From assembly GCA_030614915.1 (NCBI GenBank), contig JAUXAG010000024.1, positions 1 to 33,709 of the forward strand: DNA of 33,709 nt, in the 5' to 3' direction. Made by a program: the position numbers and the translations under genes. The notes under the pieces were generated by a model. It searched no databases and was not told the DNA's origin. It saw nothing but the letters and a program-made list of their open reading frames with translations. Shown here piece by piece: positions 16,086 to 23,345 of the stretch (position 1 is its first letter; every line of letters begins with the position of its first letter). The stretch comes from Actinomycetes bacterium. Its GTDB lineage: Bacteria > Planctomycetota > Phycisphaerae > JAACET01.

Positions 16086-17872
16086 CAGAAGAAACGATCA
16101 AACTAACGATAGATAATCAAGAGGTCGAGGCCGAGGCGGGACAGACCATCCTGGATGCGGCCAAGACCCTCGGTATAGAGATTCCCACGCTTTGTTATCA
16201 TCCGGCGGTGCCCTCAGCAGGCGCCTGCCGAATATGTGTGGTGGAGATTACCGCGGGCGCCAGGGGCGCTCTGGTGCCGGCCTGTGCTTATCCGGTCCAG
16301 GAAGGCTTAGGGATCCAGAGCAATTCTGAGCGGGTCAGGCAGTCGCGAAAGATGACTCTGCAACTGCTTTTGGCTCGGAGCCCGGGGGCGAAAATAATTC
16401 GCGAAATGGCCAAGGAGTATGGCTGCGAAGAGCTTCGGCTGGAGCGAAAAGATGACGATTGCATCATGTGCGGATTATGTGTGCGAGTCTGCCAGCAGAT
16501 CATAGGAACGGCAGCGGTCTGTTTTGCCGGGCGCGGACCGGACCGCGAGGTCTCCACGCCCTATAAACTTCTGTCGGACGTGTGCATCGGCTGCGGAGCC
16601 TGTGCGTTTGTCTGTCCGACGGAAGCTATCGACCCGGCAGAGTTCTGCTCGAATCCACTGGAGAAAATCGCCAACGAGTTCAACTGCGGGCTGGATAACC
16701 GTACGCCGGTTCATATTCCCTTCCCCCAGGCCGTGCCAAACAAACCGGTCATCGACAGGGAAAACTGCATCCGATTCCAGACCGGAGGCTGCGGAGCTTG
16801 CCAGAGCGTCTGCCCCGCCGAGGCTATCGACTACGACATGGAAGACAAAACGGTCCAAGAGGATGTGGGGGCGATTATCGTAGCCACCGGTTATAAGCTG
16901 TTCGATACGGAAGTCTTCGAAGAATATGGTTACGGCAGATACCCGGACGTGGTAACCAGTCTGGAGTTCGAAAGGATGGTCAGCGCCAGTGGCCCCACCG
17001 ATGGACAACTCTATCGGCCAAGCGACGGTAAGGAGCCTAAGACCATTGTTTTTCTGCAGTGCATAGGTTCGCGGCGGGAAAAGGGCGGAGTGCCGTACTG
17101 CTCGAAGATTTGCTGCATGTACACAGCCAAGCATACCATTCTCTATAAGCACAAGGTGCACGATGGGCAGGCATTCGTCTTTTATATGGACGTCAGGTCG
17201 GGCGGCAAAAACTACGAGCAGTTCGTCCGGCGGGTGCTGACCGAGAAAATGGCTACCTATCTGAGGGGCAGAGTCTCCAAAGTATTCCCACGAAATGGCC
17301 AACTGGTGGTTCGCGGGGCGGACACCCTGAGCGGAGGTCAGGTGGAGATTACAGCTGATATGGTGGTGCTGGCCCCGGCGATACAGCCTTCGCCCGGAGT
17401 GCAAGACCTGGCTCAGAAATTACGAATAGGTTACGACCAACACGGCTTCCTCTTGGAGGCCCATCCAAAGCTCCGACCTGTAGAAACGAATACAGCGGGA
17501 GTATTCTTAGCTGGGGCTTGTCATAGTCCTCAGGACATTCCCGACTGCGTCGCCCAGGCCAGTGCCGCAGCGAGCAAGGCTCTGGGATTGGTTTCTCATA
17601 AGCAACTGACCCGCGAGCCGACCATCGGCGTGGTTAACGAACTGTCCTGCAATGGCTGTTTCGAGTGTGAGAACGTCTGTGCTTATGGGGCTATCGAGCA
17701 CAAGGAACTGCGCGACCGCGAGGGTGATCTGACGGCCACGCTGGCCCATATTAATGAGGGGCTCTGCCAAGGGTGCGGGGCCTGTGCGGTTACCTGCCGC
17801 TCGAAGAGTATCGAGGTGCAGGGCTACCGAGACGATCAGATGTTTGCGGCAATCAATGCCATTAGCCGGTAA
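16082..17872 (+). CDS. nuoG-hdrA: NuoG-type N-terminus fused to HdrA C-terminal half
   Basis: A 596-residue protein; the ATG at 16082 overlaps the nuoF stop. Residues 1-100: [2Fe-2S] domain as in NuoG/HydA (C38, C49, C52, C68). The usual His-Cys3 cluster region follows but its ligands are absent. Residues 127-178: two ferredoxin motifs (C127/130/133/137 and C168/171/174/178). From about residue 197 (ANEFNCGLDNR, then PFPQAVPNK) the text is HdrA, starting where the other half broke off: ferredoxin C229-x7-C237-x2-C240-x3-C244, the CIGSRREK and YCSKICCMYT motifs, the FAD-closing segment TAGVFLAGACHSPQDIPD and two C-terminal ferredoxin motifs (CNGCFECENVC, CQGCGACAVTC). Together with the upstream gene it makes one full HdrA of about 650 residues. 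Confidence 0.92.
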   Translation: MTEETIKLTIDNQEVEAEAGQTILDAAKTLGIEIPTLCYHPAVPSAGACRICVVEITAGARGALVPACAYPVQEGLGIQSNSERVRQSRKMTLQLLLARSPGAKIIREMAKEYGCEELRLERKDDDCIMCGLCVRVCQQIIGTAAVCFAGRGPDREVSTPYKLLSDVCIGCGACAFVCPTEAIDPAEFCSNPLEKIANEFNCGLDNRTPVHIPFPQAVPNKPVIDRENCIRFQTGGCGACQSVCPAEAIDYDMEDKTVQEDVGAIIVATGYKLFDTEVFEEYGYGRYPDVVTSLEFERMVSASGPTDGQLYRPSDGKEPKTIVFLQCIGSRREKGGVPYCSKICCMYTAKHTILYKHKVHDGQAFVFYMDVRSGGKNYEQFVRRVLTEKMATYLRGRVSKVFPRNGQLVVRGADTLSGGQVEITADMVVLAPAIQPSPGVQDLAQKLRIGYDQHGFLLEAHPKLRPVETNTAGVFLAGACHSPQDIPDCVAQASAAASKALGLVSHKQLTREPTIGVVNELSCNGCFECENVCAYGAIEHKELRDREGDLTATLAHINEGLCQGCGACAVTCRSKSIEVQGYRDDQMFAAINAISR

Positions 17873-17878
17873 AGTGAT

Positions 17879-18343
17879 ATGAGCGAGGAAAAACAAAATC
17901 AAAGTGAGAAGTCGCAGTGGCAGCCCCGGATTGTGGCTTTCTTGTGCAACTGGTGTTCGTACGCCGGGGCGGACTTGGCCGGTATGAGTCGGCGGGGTTA
18001 CCCGGCAGCCATCAAGGTGATCCGCGTGCCCTGCTCTGGAAAGGTAGATCCGATGTTCGTGCTGAAAAGTTTCGAGCGCGGAGCCGACATGGTGCTGGTC
18101 TCGGGCTGTCATCCGGGTGATTGCCACTACACCAGCGGCAACTACCATGCTCGCAGGAAACTGCTGGCCTTTCGAGAGCTGCTGGACTTCTTCGGCATAG
18201 ACCAGCGGCGATTCAAGATTTCCTGGGTCTCAGCAGCTGAGGGTGCAAAGTGGTCGTCGCTGGTAAAAGAGATTACTGCTGAAGCTCAAGCCCTTGGGCC
18301 GTTCAAAACCTTTGCCACAATGCTGCAGGGAGAACCGAGCTGA
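17879..18343 (+). CDS. flxD: MvhD/FlxD-type [2Fe-2S] subunit
   Basis: A 154-residue protein starting six bases after the previous stop. It belongs to the MvhD family, the small [2Fe-2S] protein that passes electrons from a hydrogenase or floxin module into HdrA. The cysteines C23 and C26 (FLCNWCSYAGAD), C52 (RVPCSGKVDP), C77 and C82 (SGCHPGDCHY) are all conserved. MvhD usually contacts the C-terminal ferredoxin part of HdrA, and here its gene directly follows the one that encodes that part. It therefore marks a second electron entry point into the same HdrA, apart from the NuoEF cassette. The stop shares one base with the next start (TGATG). Confidence 0.95.
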   Translation: MSEEKQNQSEKSQWQPRIVAFLCNWCSYAGADLAGMSRRGYPAAIKVIRVPCSGKVDPMFVLKSFERGADMVLVSGCHPGDCHYTSGNYHARRKLLAFRELLDFFGIDQRRFKISWVSAAEGAKWSSLVKEITAEAQALGPFKTFATMLQGEPS

Positions 18344-19206
18344 TGAGTGCTAACGGCACAATAACCCAAACACTGCGTGAAGCAGCTGCCCAAGTGCTCT
18401 CTGAAGAGAAGGTGGGCGTGGTCATAGGGTATGGCCGGGACGACGGCCAGGAGTTTTCGACGCCGGTGTTCCTCCGCAAAGCAGAAGAGGTCAAACGCCT
18501 GGTCTTCGATGATCTTTGTTTCGGCAATTTGGCGGTGTACCTGCCCAGACCCGAGATACGCAAAATGGGTAAAACAGGAATTGTGGTCAAAGGCTGCGAT
18601 TTGCGGGCGGTAAATGTGCTACTGCGCGAGAACGTGATTAAACGCGAAGATGTGCTGCTGATAGGGGTTCGCTGTGGCGGGGTGGGCCAGCCGCAATTGC
18701 CCAAGTGTTCGGTCTGTGAGCTGCACGATCCGGGCGGATGCGACGTGGTGGTGGGCGAAGCAATCGAACAGCAGGAAGTGAAGGCTGAGCAAAGGTACAC
18801 CGAAGCGGGCAAAATTGAAGCTAAGCCGGCGGAGCATCGCTGGGAGTTCTGGCAGAAACAGCTGAGCAAATGCATCCGCTGTTACGCGTGCAGGCAGGTT
18901 TGTCCGCTGTGCTATTGCAAGCGGTGCATTATTGAAAAGAGCACGCCGCAGTGGGTCCAAACCAGCCCCCATTTGCGGGGCAACTTGGCCTGGAATGTGA
19001 CCAGGGCCTTGCATTTGACGGGCCGTTGCGTGGGATGTGGCGAGTGCGAGCGGGTCTGTCCCATGGACATTCCACTCGGGGCGATCAACCAGAAGATGGC
19101 CAAGGTCGTAGACGAACGGTTCGGCTTTCGCTCGGGGTTCTCGGCCCAAGAGGAGGCTCCGTTTACAACCTTCTCCACGGAAGATTCCGAAGAAGGCATT
19201 CTGTAA
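18343..19206 (+). CDS. flxC: Floxin-like iron-sulfur subunit C
   Basis: A 287-residue protein. The first 150 residues have the FrhB-like fold text seen in coenzyme F420 hydrogenase beta and FlxC proteins (VVIGYGRDD, VVKGCDLRAVN, IGVRCGGVG and a CSVCELHDPGGCD motif). A C-terminal double ferredoxin follows: C177, C180, C183, C187 and C229, C232, C235, C239, plus an extra CPLCYCKRC cysteine set between them. In Desulfovibrio, FlxABCD with HdrABC is a flavin-based electron-bifurcating NADH oxidoreductase; here the four flx-like genes run in the order D-C-B-A. The stop lies 11 bases before flxB. Assignment rests on order and motifs; HdrL- or Vhu-like alternatives are less fitting. Confidence 0.85.
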   Translation: MSANGTITQTLREAAAQVLSEEKVGVVIGYGRDDGQEFSTPVFLRKAEEVKRLVFDDLCFGNLAVYLPRPEIRKMGKTGIVVKGCDLRAVNVLLRENVIKREDVLLIGVRCGGVGQPQLPKCSVCELHDPGGCDVVVGEAIEQQEVKAEQRYTEAGKIEAKPAEHRWEFWQKQLSKCIRCYACRQVCPLCYCKRCIIEKSTPQWVQTSPHLRGNLAWNVTRALHLTGRCVGCGECERVCPMDIPLGAINQKMAKVVDERFGFRSGFSAQEEAPFTTFSTEDSEEGIL

Positions 19207-19217
19207 GGTTAGTAGAA

Positions 19218-20240
19218 ATGGGCGAACAGAAACTCTATCAAGCGTCGGCAAACTGGCTCAAATCGGCAGTGGATGCCTTGTGCGCCGCTGGGATTGAAGT
19301 GCTGGCTCCGACGCAGAGCGAGTCGGGCAAGGTGGACCTGGCTCGGGTTACTTCGTCCGAGCAGGTCATTCAGAGCTATCCAAACACGGCCTTTCCTCTC
19401 AAGCGGTTGTTTTTGCCCATGAGCGAAGTACTGCTGGAGTACGAGAAGGGCGAAGAAGGCGACGTGGAGCTTGGGCCCAAATCTGCACCAGCGAAAGAAT
19501 TGGTAATACTGGGTTGTCGGCCCTGCGACGCGGCGGCGCTGGAGATGCTGGACAAGGTTTTCCAGTGGGACTACAGCGACGTACCCTATCAGGAAAAGCG
19601 GGATCGAACGACGGTAGTATCTTTGGCGTGTAGCGAGCCGAGCCCGGAGTGCTTTTGCACCTCGGTGGGCGGCTCGCCGCAAGGCAGCGAACAAAGCGAC
19701 GTGTTGGTGTTTGGCGGCGCAAACAGTGCAGCTCTCATGCAAATCAACACAGCCAAGGGAGAAAAGTTCATCGAACGACTCGCTGATACAGTTACGCCTG
19801 CACCTGAGGGCACGAAGCTGCCTGAGCCTACAGAGCTCGAGCAAAAGTTCGATCCTCAAAAGGTCAAAGGCTGGCTGGACGAGAATTTTGAGAGTAACTT
19901 CTGGGTTGAGAACTCGCTCGGTTGTTTGGGATGCGGCACGTGCAGCTACCTGTGCCCAACTTGTCATTGCTTCGATATCGTTGACGAAGCAAGCTGGAAC
20001 CGGGGCCAACGGCGGCGTAACTGGGACTGTTGCTCATTCGCCCTGTTCACCCTGCACGCCTCGGGGCACAATCCCCGGCCCGACCAGGCAGCAAGGTATC
20101 GCCAGAGACTAATGCATAAGTTCAAGGTTTTTCCGGAACGGTTCGGACGAGTAGCCTGCGTGGGCTGTGGACGCTGCCTGAAGAACTGTGCTGTCGGCCA
20201 GAACCTTCTGGCTGATCTGGCGGATATCGAATCTAGATAG
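19218..20240 (+). CDS. flxB: Floxin-like iron-sulfur subunit B (HydB/AsrA-like)
   Basis: A 340-residue protein. The ATG at 19218 is chosen because it begins the homologous sequence directly after the flxC stop; the open frame extends to 18951 but only inside flxC. The N-terminal 200 residues are the domain shared by sulfhydrogenase HydB and anaerobic sulfite reductase AsrA (GCRPCDAAALEMLDK, SLACSEPSPECFCTSVGG). The C-terminus has two ferredoxin motifs, beginning at C236 (CLGCGTCSYLCP) and C314 (CVGCGRCLKNC). In this family the protein bridges an FNR-type diaphorase (FlxA, next gene) to further iron-sulfur subunits. This subunit has no flavin motif of its own. Confidence 0.88.
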   Translation: MGEQKLYQASANWLKSAVDALCAAGIEVLAPTQSESGKVDLARVTSSEQVIQSYPNTAFPLKRLFLPMSEVLLEYEKGEEGDVELGPKSAPAKELVILGCRPCDAAALEMLDKVFQWDYSDVPYQEKRDRTTVVSLACSEPSPECFCTSVGGSPQGSEQSDVLVFGGANSAALMQINTAKGEKFIERLADTVTPAPEGTKLPEPTELEQKFDPQKVKGWLDENFESNFWVENSLGCLGCGTCSYLCPTCHCFDIVDEASWNRGQRRRNWDCCSFALFTLHASGHNPRPDQAARYRQRLMHKFKVFPERFGRVACVGCGRCLKNCAVGQNLLADLADIESR

Positions 20241-20253
20241 AAGGGCCCGTACC

Positions 20254-21126
20254 ATGGCGACCAAAAACACTTCCACGGCTGATCAGGCACTGATACCGTT
20301 GGATTATAAACCATCAAAGATGCGCATCGAGCGCATAACTGAGGAGACCTCCGACACCAAGACTTTCCGCCTGAACTTTTGCGACGCGGACGAGGCTCAG
20401 CGTTTTGAGTTCAGGGCTGGGCAGTTCGGGCTTTACTCGGTGTTTGGGGCGGGAGAGGCGACTTTTTGTATTGCCTCTTCGCCGACGCGCAAAGAATACA
20501 TCGAGTGCAGCGTCAAACGTATGGGTAAAGTTACGGCCGAGTTGCACCAGTGCAACGAGGGGGACATCATCGGCTTTAGAGGCCCGTACGGAAACTCCTT
20601 CCCCATGGAGCAGATGGAAGGCAAGAACCTGCTGTTCATCGGCGGCGGGATTGGCTTGGCGCCTTTGCGCTCGCTGATCTGGAATTGCCTGGACCTGCGG
20701 GAGCAGTTCGCCGAGATGACTATCCTTTATGGTGCCCGCACGGAGGCGGACCTGGTGTACAAAGAGGAGCTCAAGACCTGGCAGCAGATGCAAGACGTGC
20801 GGACTGCTTACACGGTGGACCCGGGCGGTGAGACCCCCGAATGGAAGGGGGAAGTGGGCTTCGTTCCGCAGATCCTGGAGAAAATGAAGCCCAGCCCGAA
20901 GAACACGATTGTGATAACCTGTGGGCCGCCCATCATGATAAAATTCGTGCTGGTTTCTCTGACCGGCCTCGACTTCTCGCTGGAATCGGCGTACACAACT
21001 CTGGAAAACCGGATGAAATGCGGCGTGGGCAAGTGTGGTCGTTGCAATGTCGGCAACCAGTACGTCTGTAAGGACGGCCCGGTTTTTCGCTGCAGTGATC
21101 TGCAGAACCTTCCGCAAGAGTTCTAA
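20254..21126 (+). CDS. flxA: Floxin-like FAD/NAD(P) subunit A
   Basis: A 290-residue protein, ATG at 20254 with AAGGG eight bases before it. It has the ferredoxin-NADP reductase fold: FAD-binding segment FCIASSP (with threonine-poor, cysteine-containing wording), a Rossmann NAD(P) motif GGGIGLAPLRS near residue 128, a CGPPIMIK motif, and the C-terminal [2Fe-2S] ligands C256, C261, C264 and C272. This is the layout of HydG/HyhG, AsrB and FlxA. It would oxidise or reduce NAD(P)(H) and pass electrons through FlxB, C and D to HdrA. Because NuoF is in the same operon, the complex has two independent pyridine-nucleotide sites. This is the last gene of the operon: a 284-base control region follows. 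Confidence 0.92.
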   Translation: MATKNTSTADQALIPLDYKPSKMRIERITEETSDTKTFRLNFCDADEAQRFEFRAGQFGLYSVFGAGEATFCIASSPTRKEYIECSVKRMGKVTAELHQCNEGDIIGFRGPYGNSFPMEQMEGKNLLFIGGGIGLAPLRSLIWNCLDLREQFAEMTILYGARTEADLVYKEELKTWQQMQDVRTAYTVDPGGETPEWKGEVGFVPQILEKMKPSPKNTIVITCGPPIMIKFVLVSLTGLDFSLESAYTTLENRMKCGVGKCGRCNVGNQYVCKDGPVFRCSDLQNLPQEF

Positions 21127-21137
21127 AAAGAAAAAAC

Positions 21138-21155
21138 ACCTTGCTGGGCAAAGGT
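21138..21155. terminator. Weak stem-loop after flxA
   Basis: ACCTTGC (21138-21144), loop TGG, GCAAAGGT (21148-21155) can pair with one bulged A, directly after the flxA stop. It has no T-run on the plus strand; the A-run before it would be a U-run only for a leftward transcript. It may nonetheless mark the 3' end of the operon together with the palindrome that follows. Confidence 0.3.
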
Positions 21156-21157
21156 CT

Positions 21158-21177
21158 AATTCTCACAACTGAGAATT
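21158..21177. promoter_or_regulatory. Palindromic site, probable upstream activator site B
   Basis: AATTCTCA (21158-21165), centre CAAC, TGAGAATT (21170-21177) is a perfect 8-base inverted repeat. Its core matches the site at 7144-7159 in 14 of 16 positions. It lies about 105 bases upstream of the -24 element at 21272. A role as a terminator stem of the upstream operon is an alternative, but the matching copy before the first operon, where nothing needs terminating rightward, favours a regulator-binding site. Confidence 0.6.
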
Positions 21178-21271
21178 ATCAGCTCAACCTGTTTTTAGGC
21201 GAATTGCCTTAACTCGCTTGCATGGCGAATGTTATGGTGTTTAAGCCGCGACCGGCGGCAAACAAAGCCTC

Positions 21272-21286
21272 TGGCATGGTCTTTGC
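21272..21286 (+). promoter_or_regulatory. Sigma-54 (-24/-12) promoter of the haem operon
   Basis: TGGCATGGTCTTTGC matches the consensus TGGCACGN4TTGC at all defined positions but one (C to T at position six), with GG (21273-21274) and GC (21285-21286) ten bases apart. Transcription should start near 21298, leaving a leader of about 113 bases before the receiver gene at 21411. Confidence 0.75.
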
Positions 21287-21410
21287 GATATAACTAATAC
21301 GGCCCGGAGGTTCGACCGCTCGATGTGGGGAATTATGGCCGTGCCAGCCGAGAGAATATGGACTAGAGAATTATCCAGAACTGGCTAATCACAAGTGGAG
21401 CAGAGTAACC

Positions 21411-21800
21411 ATGGCTAAGATAATGATTGTCGACGATGACCCCGATTTTGTGGATTCTATCTCCCGCCTATTGCACCGTAAGGGCCACAACATTACACCT
21501 GTTTACGATACTGAGGGAGTCATCGAGCGCTTGGAGCGGGATCCGCATGATGTGCTGATCCTGGACGTTATGTTTCCCGAGAATGCCGCGGAAGGATTCC
21601 ATCTGGCTCAGGAAATCCGCAAGCATCAGGCGCTGAGCCGACTGCCCGTTCTTATTCTCTCTGCCATCAACACCAAATTCCCTATGGGCTTCGGGCCTGG
21701 CGATATCGACGATGCCTGGATGCCCGTGCAGGACTTCCTCGAAAAACCCATTGATTTTGATGTCTTGGCCGATAAGGTAGAGATGTTGGCTAAGCATTAG
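21411..21800 (+). CDS. Stand-alone receiver (response regulator) protein
   Basis: A 129-residue CheY-like protein, ATG at 21411. The acidic pocket is D8-D10, the phospho-acceptor D52 (ILDVMFPE), the switch residue S84 (LILSA) and the conserved K112 (LEKP). There is no DNA-binding or sigma-54 AAA+ domain, so it cannot itself activate the sigma-54 promoter by the known mechanism; it would act by protein contact. A longer loop with a tryptophan (PGDIDDAWMPVQDF) replaces the usual alpha-4 region. No histidine kinase gene is near. It is the first gene after the haem-operon promoter and is followed after 92 bases, without a visible terminator, by the HemX-like gene. Its part in haem or cytochrome production is unknown. 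Confidence 0.92.
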   Translation: MAKIMIVDDDPDFVDSISRLLHRKGHNITPVYDTEGVIERLERDPHDVLILDVMFPENAAEGFHLAQEIRKHQALSRLPVLILSAINTKFPMGFGPGDIDDAWMPVQDFLEKPIDFDVLADKVEMLAKH

Positions 21801-21892
21801 TCCGCCGCCGGCTGGTAGACGTAGAATGCTTGGCCATAGCTGGGTTTGTTGGCTGAAGGGTCCGCTAGCGCATCCTAGTAAAGGAGTCAATA

Positions 21893-22684
21893 GTGTCCAG
21901 TCTACTAATCATAGTCAATTGGTTGCTGCCTTTGCTATATCTGGTCTTGCTGGTCGACTACGGAGCTACTTTCTTCCTCCGCACCAAGGCCCAGATCCGT
22001 AACCCTTGGCTGGCGCCGGTACTTTGCGTTCATGCTTTTTTCCTGGTACTGCGATCGATTCACTTTGGCCAACCACCCTTGGGCAATGTATATGAAATTT
22101 TTTCGGTCTTGGCCCTGTCGACCGGGGCAGTTTATGCAGTCGTGGAATTTGTGGGCCGAGACCGTCGCAGCGGTATATTTGTTTTCCTACTGGTGTTTCT
22201 GTTCCAATACACATCATCAAGCTTCCTGGGCGCCAGCAGTACCCAGTCAACCGGCTGGGCTCGCCTGCACGTTGTCCCCGCCTTGGTGGCCTATACAGCT
22301 TTTGCCATCGCGGCTATCTATGGACTGTTGCATATATTGGCTCAGCGCAATTTGAAGCAGCACCATTTCGGGATGCTCTTCGACCGATTGCCTCCACTGG
22401 ATTTGCTGGGCAGGATGACCTGGTACGCTTTGTTCAGCGGCTTTGTTTTCATAACCATCACTATAGTTACCGGCCCGCTTCTGTTCAGTCATCAGGCGAC
22501 TGATGTGCCAGATGCCAAGCTAACAGCCAAGATAGTCGTCGGCTCAATTGCCTGGCTGATCTATGTTGTGGCGGTGCTAGGCAAGCTTCTGGGCAAGTGG
22601 CCGTCGCGGCGGATTTCAAGTATAGCAGTAACCGGCTTTGTGGTGATTATGATATTGCTTATCGTCAGTGGCATTTTGTCTTGA
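21893..22684 (+). CDS. HemX/CcsA-family membrane protein for cytochrome c or haem assembly
   Basis: A 263-residue protein with GTG start six bases after a strong AAGGAG. Eight hydrophobic segments are visible. Conserved text includes HFGQPPLGNVYE and RLHVVPALVAY with histidines that could bind haem, and a WYALFSGFVFIT stretch, typical of the HemX/CcsA (ResC) superfamily. The tryptophan-rich WWD motif of true CcsA haem-delivery proteins is not seen, so it is nearer to HemX, which lies next to hemA in many Gram-positive bacteria and affects glutamyl-tRNA reductase level. Here it stands 22 bases before the siroheme gene and just ahead of hemA. Either role, haem export to the 12-haem cytochrome or hemA control, fits; I cannot decide. 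Confidence 0.8.
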   Translation: MSSLLIIVNWLLPLLYLVLLVDYGATFFLRTKAQIRNPWLAPVLCVHAFFLVLRSIHFGQPPLGNVYEIFSVLALSTGAVYAVVEFVGRDRRSGIFVFLLVFLFQYTSSSFLGASSTQSTGWARLHVVPALVAYTAFAIAAIYGLLHILAQRNLKQHHFGMLFDRLPPLDLLGRMTWYALFSGFVFITITIVTGPLLFSHQATDVPDAKLTAKIVVGSIAWLIYVVAVLGKLLGKWPSRRISSIAVTGFVVIMILLIVSGILS

Positions 22685-22706
22685 GAACTGTGCTTGGGGA
22701 AATGTT

Positions 22707-23345
22707 GTGCCAGAGCTTTATCCGATTTATGCGGATTTAACCGGCCGAGCTGTACTGGTCGTTGGTGGCGGCGTTGTAGCTGCCCGCAAGGTGGGGGCTC
22801 TGCTGAAAAGACAAATACGAGTGACGGTGGTGGCCCCGGAACTCTGCCCGGAGCTGCAAGGCTTGGCCGACGATTCGGGTTTGGTGATTCATCAACGTGG
22901 TTACCGGACAGGTGACTTGGCTGAGCACTGGCTAGTAATCGCGGCTACGGATGATTCAGAACTGAACCGCAAGGTTTTCGCCGACGCGGGCAAGGCCCGG
23001 ATATTCTGCAACGTGGTGGACCAGCCGCAACTGTGCACGTTTCACGTTCCGGCAGTAGTCCGGCAGGGGCTCTTGCAGATCGCCATATCGACCGCAGGAG
23101 TGAGCCCGGCTTTGGCAAAGAAGATCCGTCTAGAACTTGAAGAGCAGTTTGGCCCGGCCTACGGAGAACTTTTGGAAGGTTTGCTGGAGCTGCGCAATTG
23201 CTTTCGCCAGAATTATCCGCTCGATGCGCCTCGCAGACGAAAGCTTCTGAAGTCGTTCCTGGATTCGCCGGTGCCGCAATTATTGTTGGAACAGTTGGAT
23301 TCTCATTCGTTCGCCGTTGAGTTGGAAAAATGGAAATCTCGGTAA
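22707..23345 (+). CDS. sirC: Precorrin-2 dehydrogenase (possible ferrochelatase)
   Basis: A 212-residue protein. A GTG start at 22707 is chosen for the GGGGA six bases upstream and because the conserved PIYADLTGRAVLVVGGGVVAARK begins there; the open frame starts at 22668 inside the previous gene. The NAD-binding GGGVVAARKV, the CNVVDQPQLCTFHVPA motif and the STAGVSPALAKKIR motif are those of the Met8/SirC/CysG N-terminal family. It oxidises precorrin-2 to sirohydrochlorin. Met8 and CysG also insert Fe2+, so it may make siroheme directly, which would fill the only step not otherwise visible in the cluster. The usual C-terminal dimer domain is short. The 3' end overlaps hemA by 16 bases. Confidence 0.9.
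   Translation: MPELYPIYADLTGRAVLVVGGGVVAARKVGALLKRQIRVTVVAPELCPELQGLADDSGLVIHQRGYRTGDLAEHWLVIAATDDSELNRKVFADAGKARIFCNVVDQPQLCTFHVPAVVRQGLLQIAISTAGVSPALAKKIRLELEEQFGPAYGELLEGLLELRNCFRQNYPLDAPRRRKLLKSFLDSPVPQLLLEQLDSHSFAVELEKWKSR

Noticed and set aside
18951-19217. Upstream extension of the flxB frame
   Set aside because: It is inside flxC in another frame; homology begins at the ATG at 19218.
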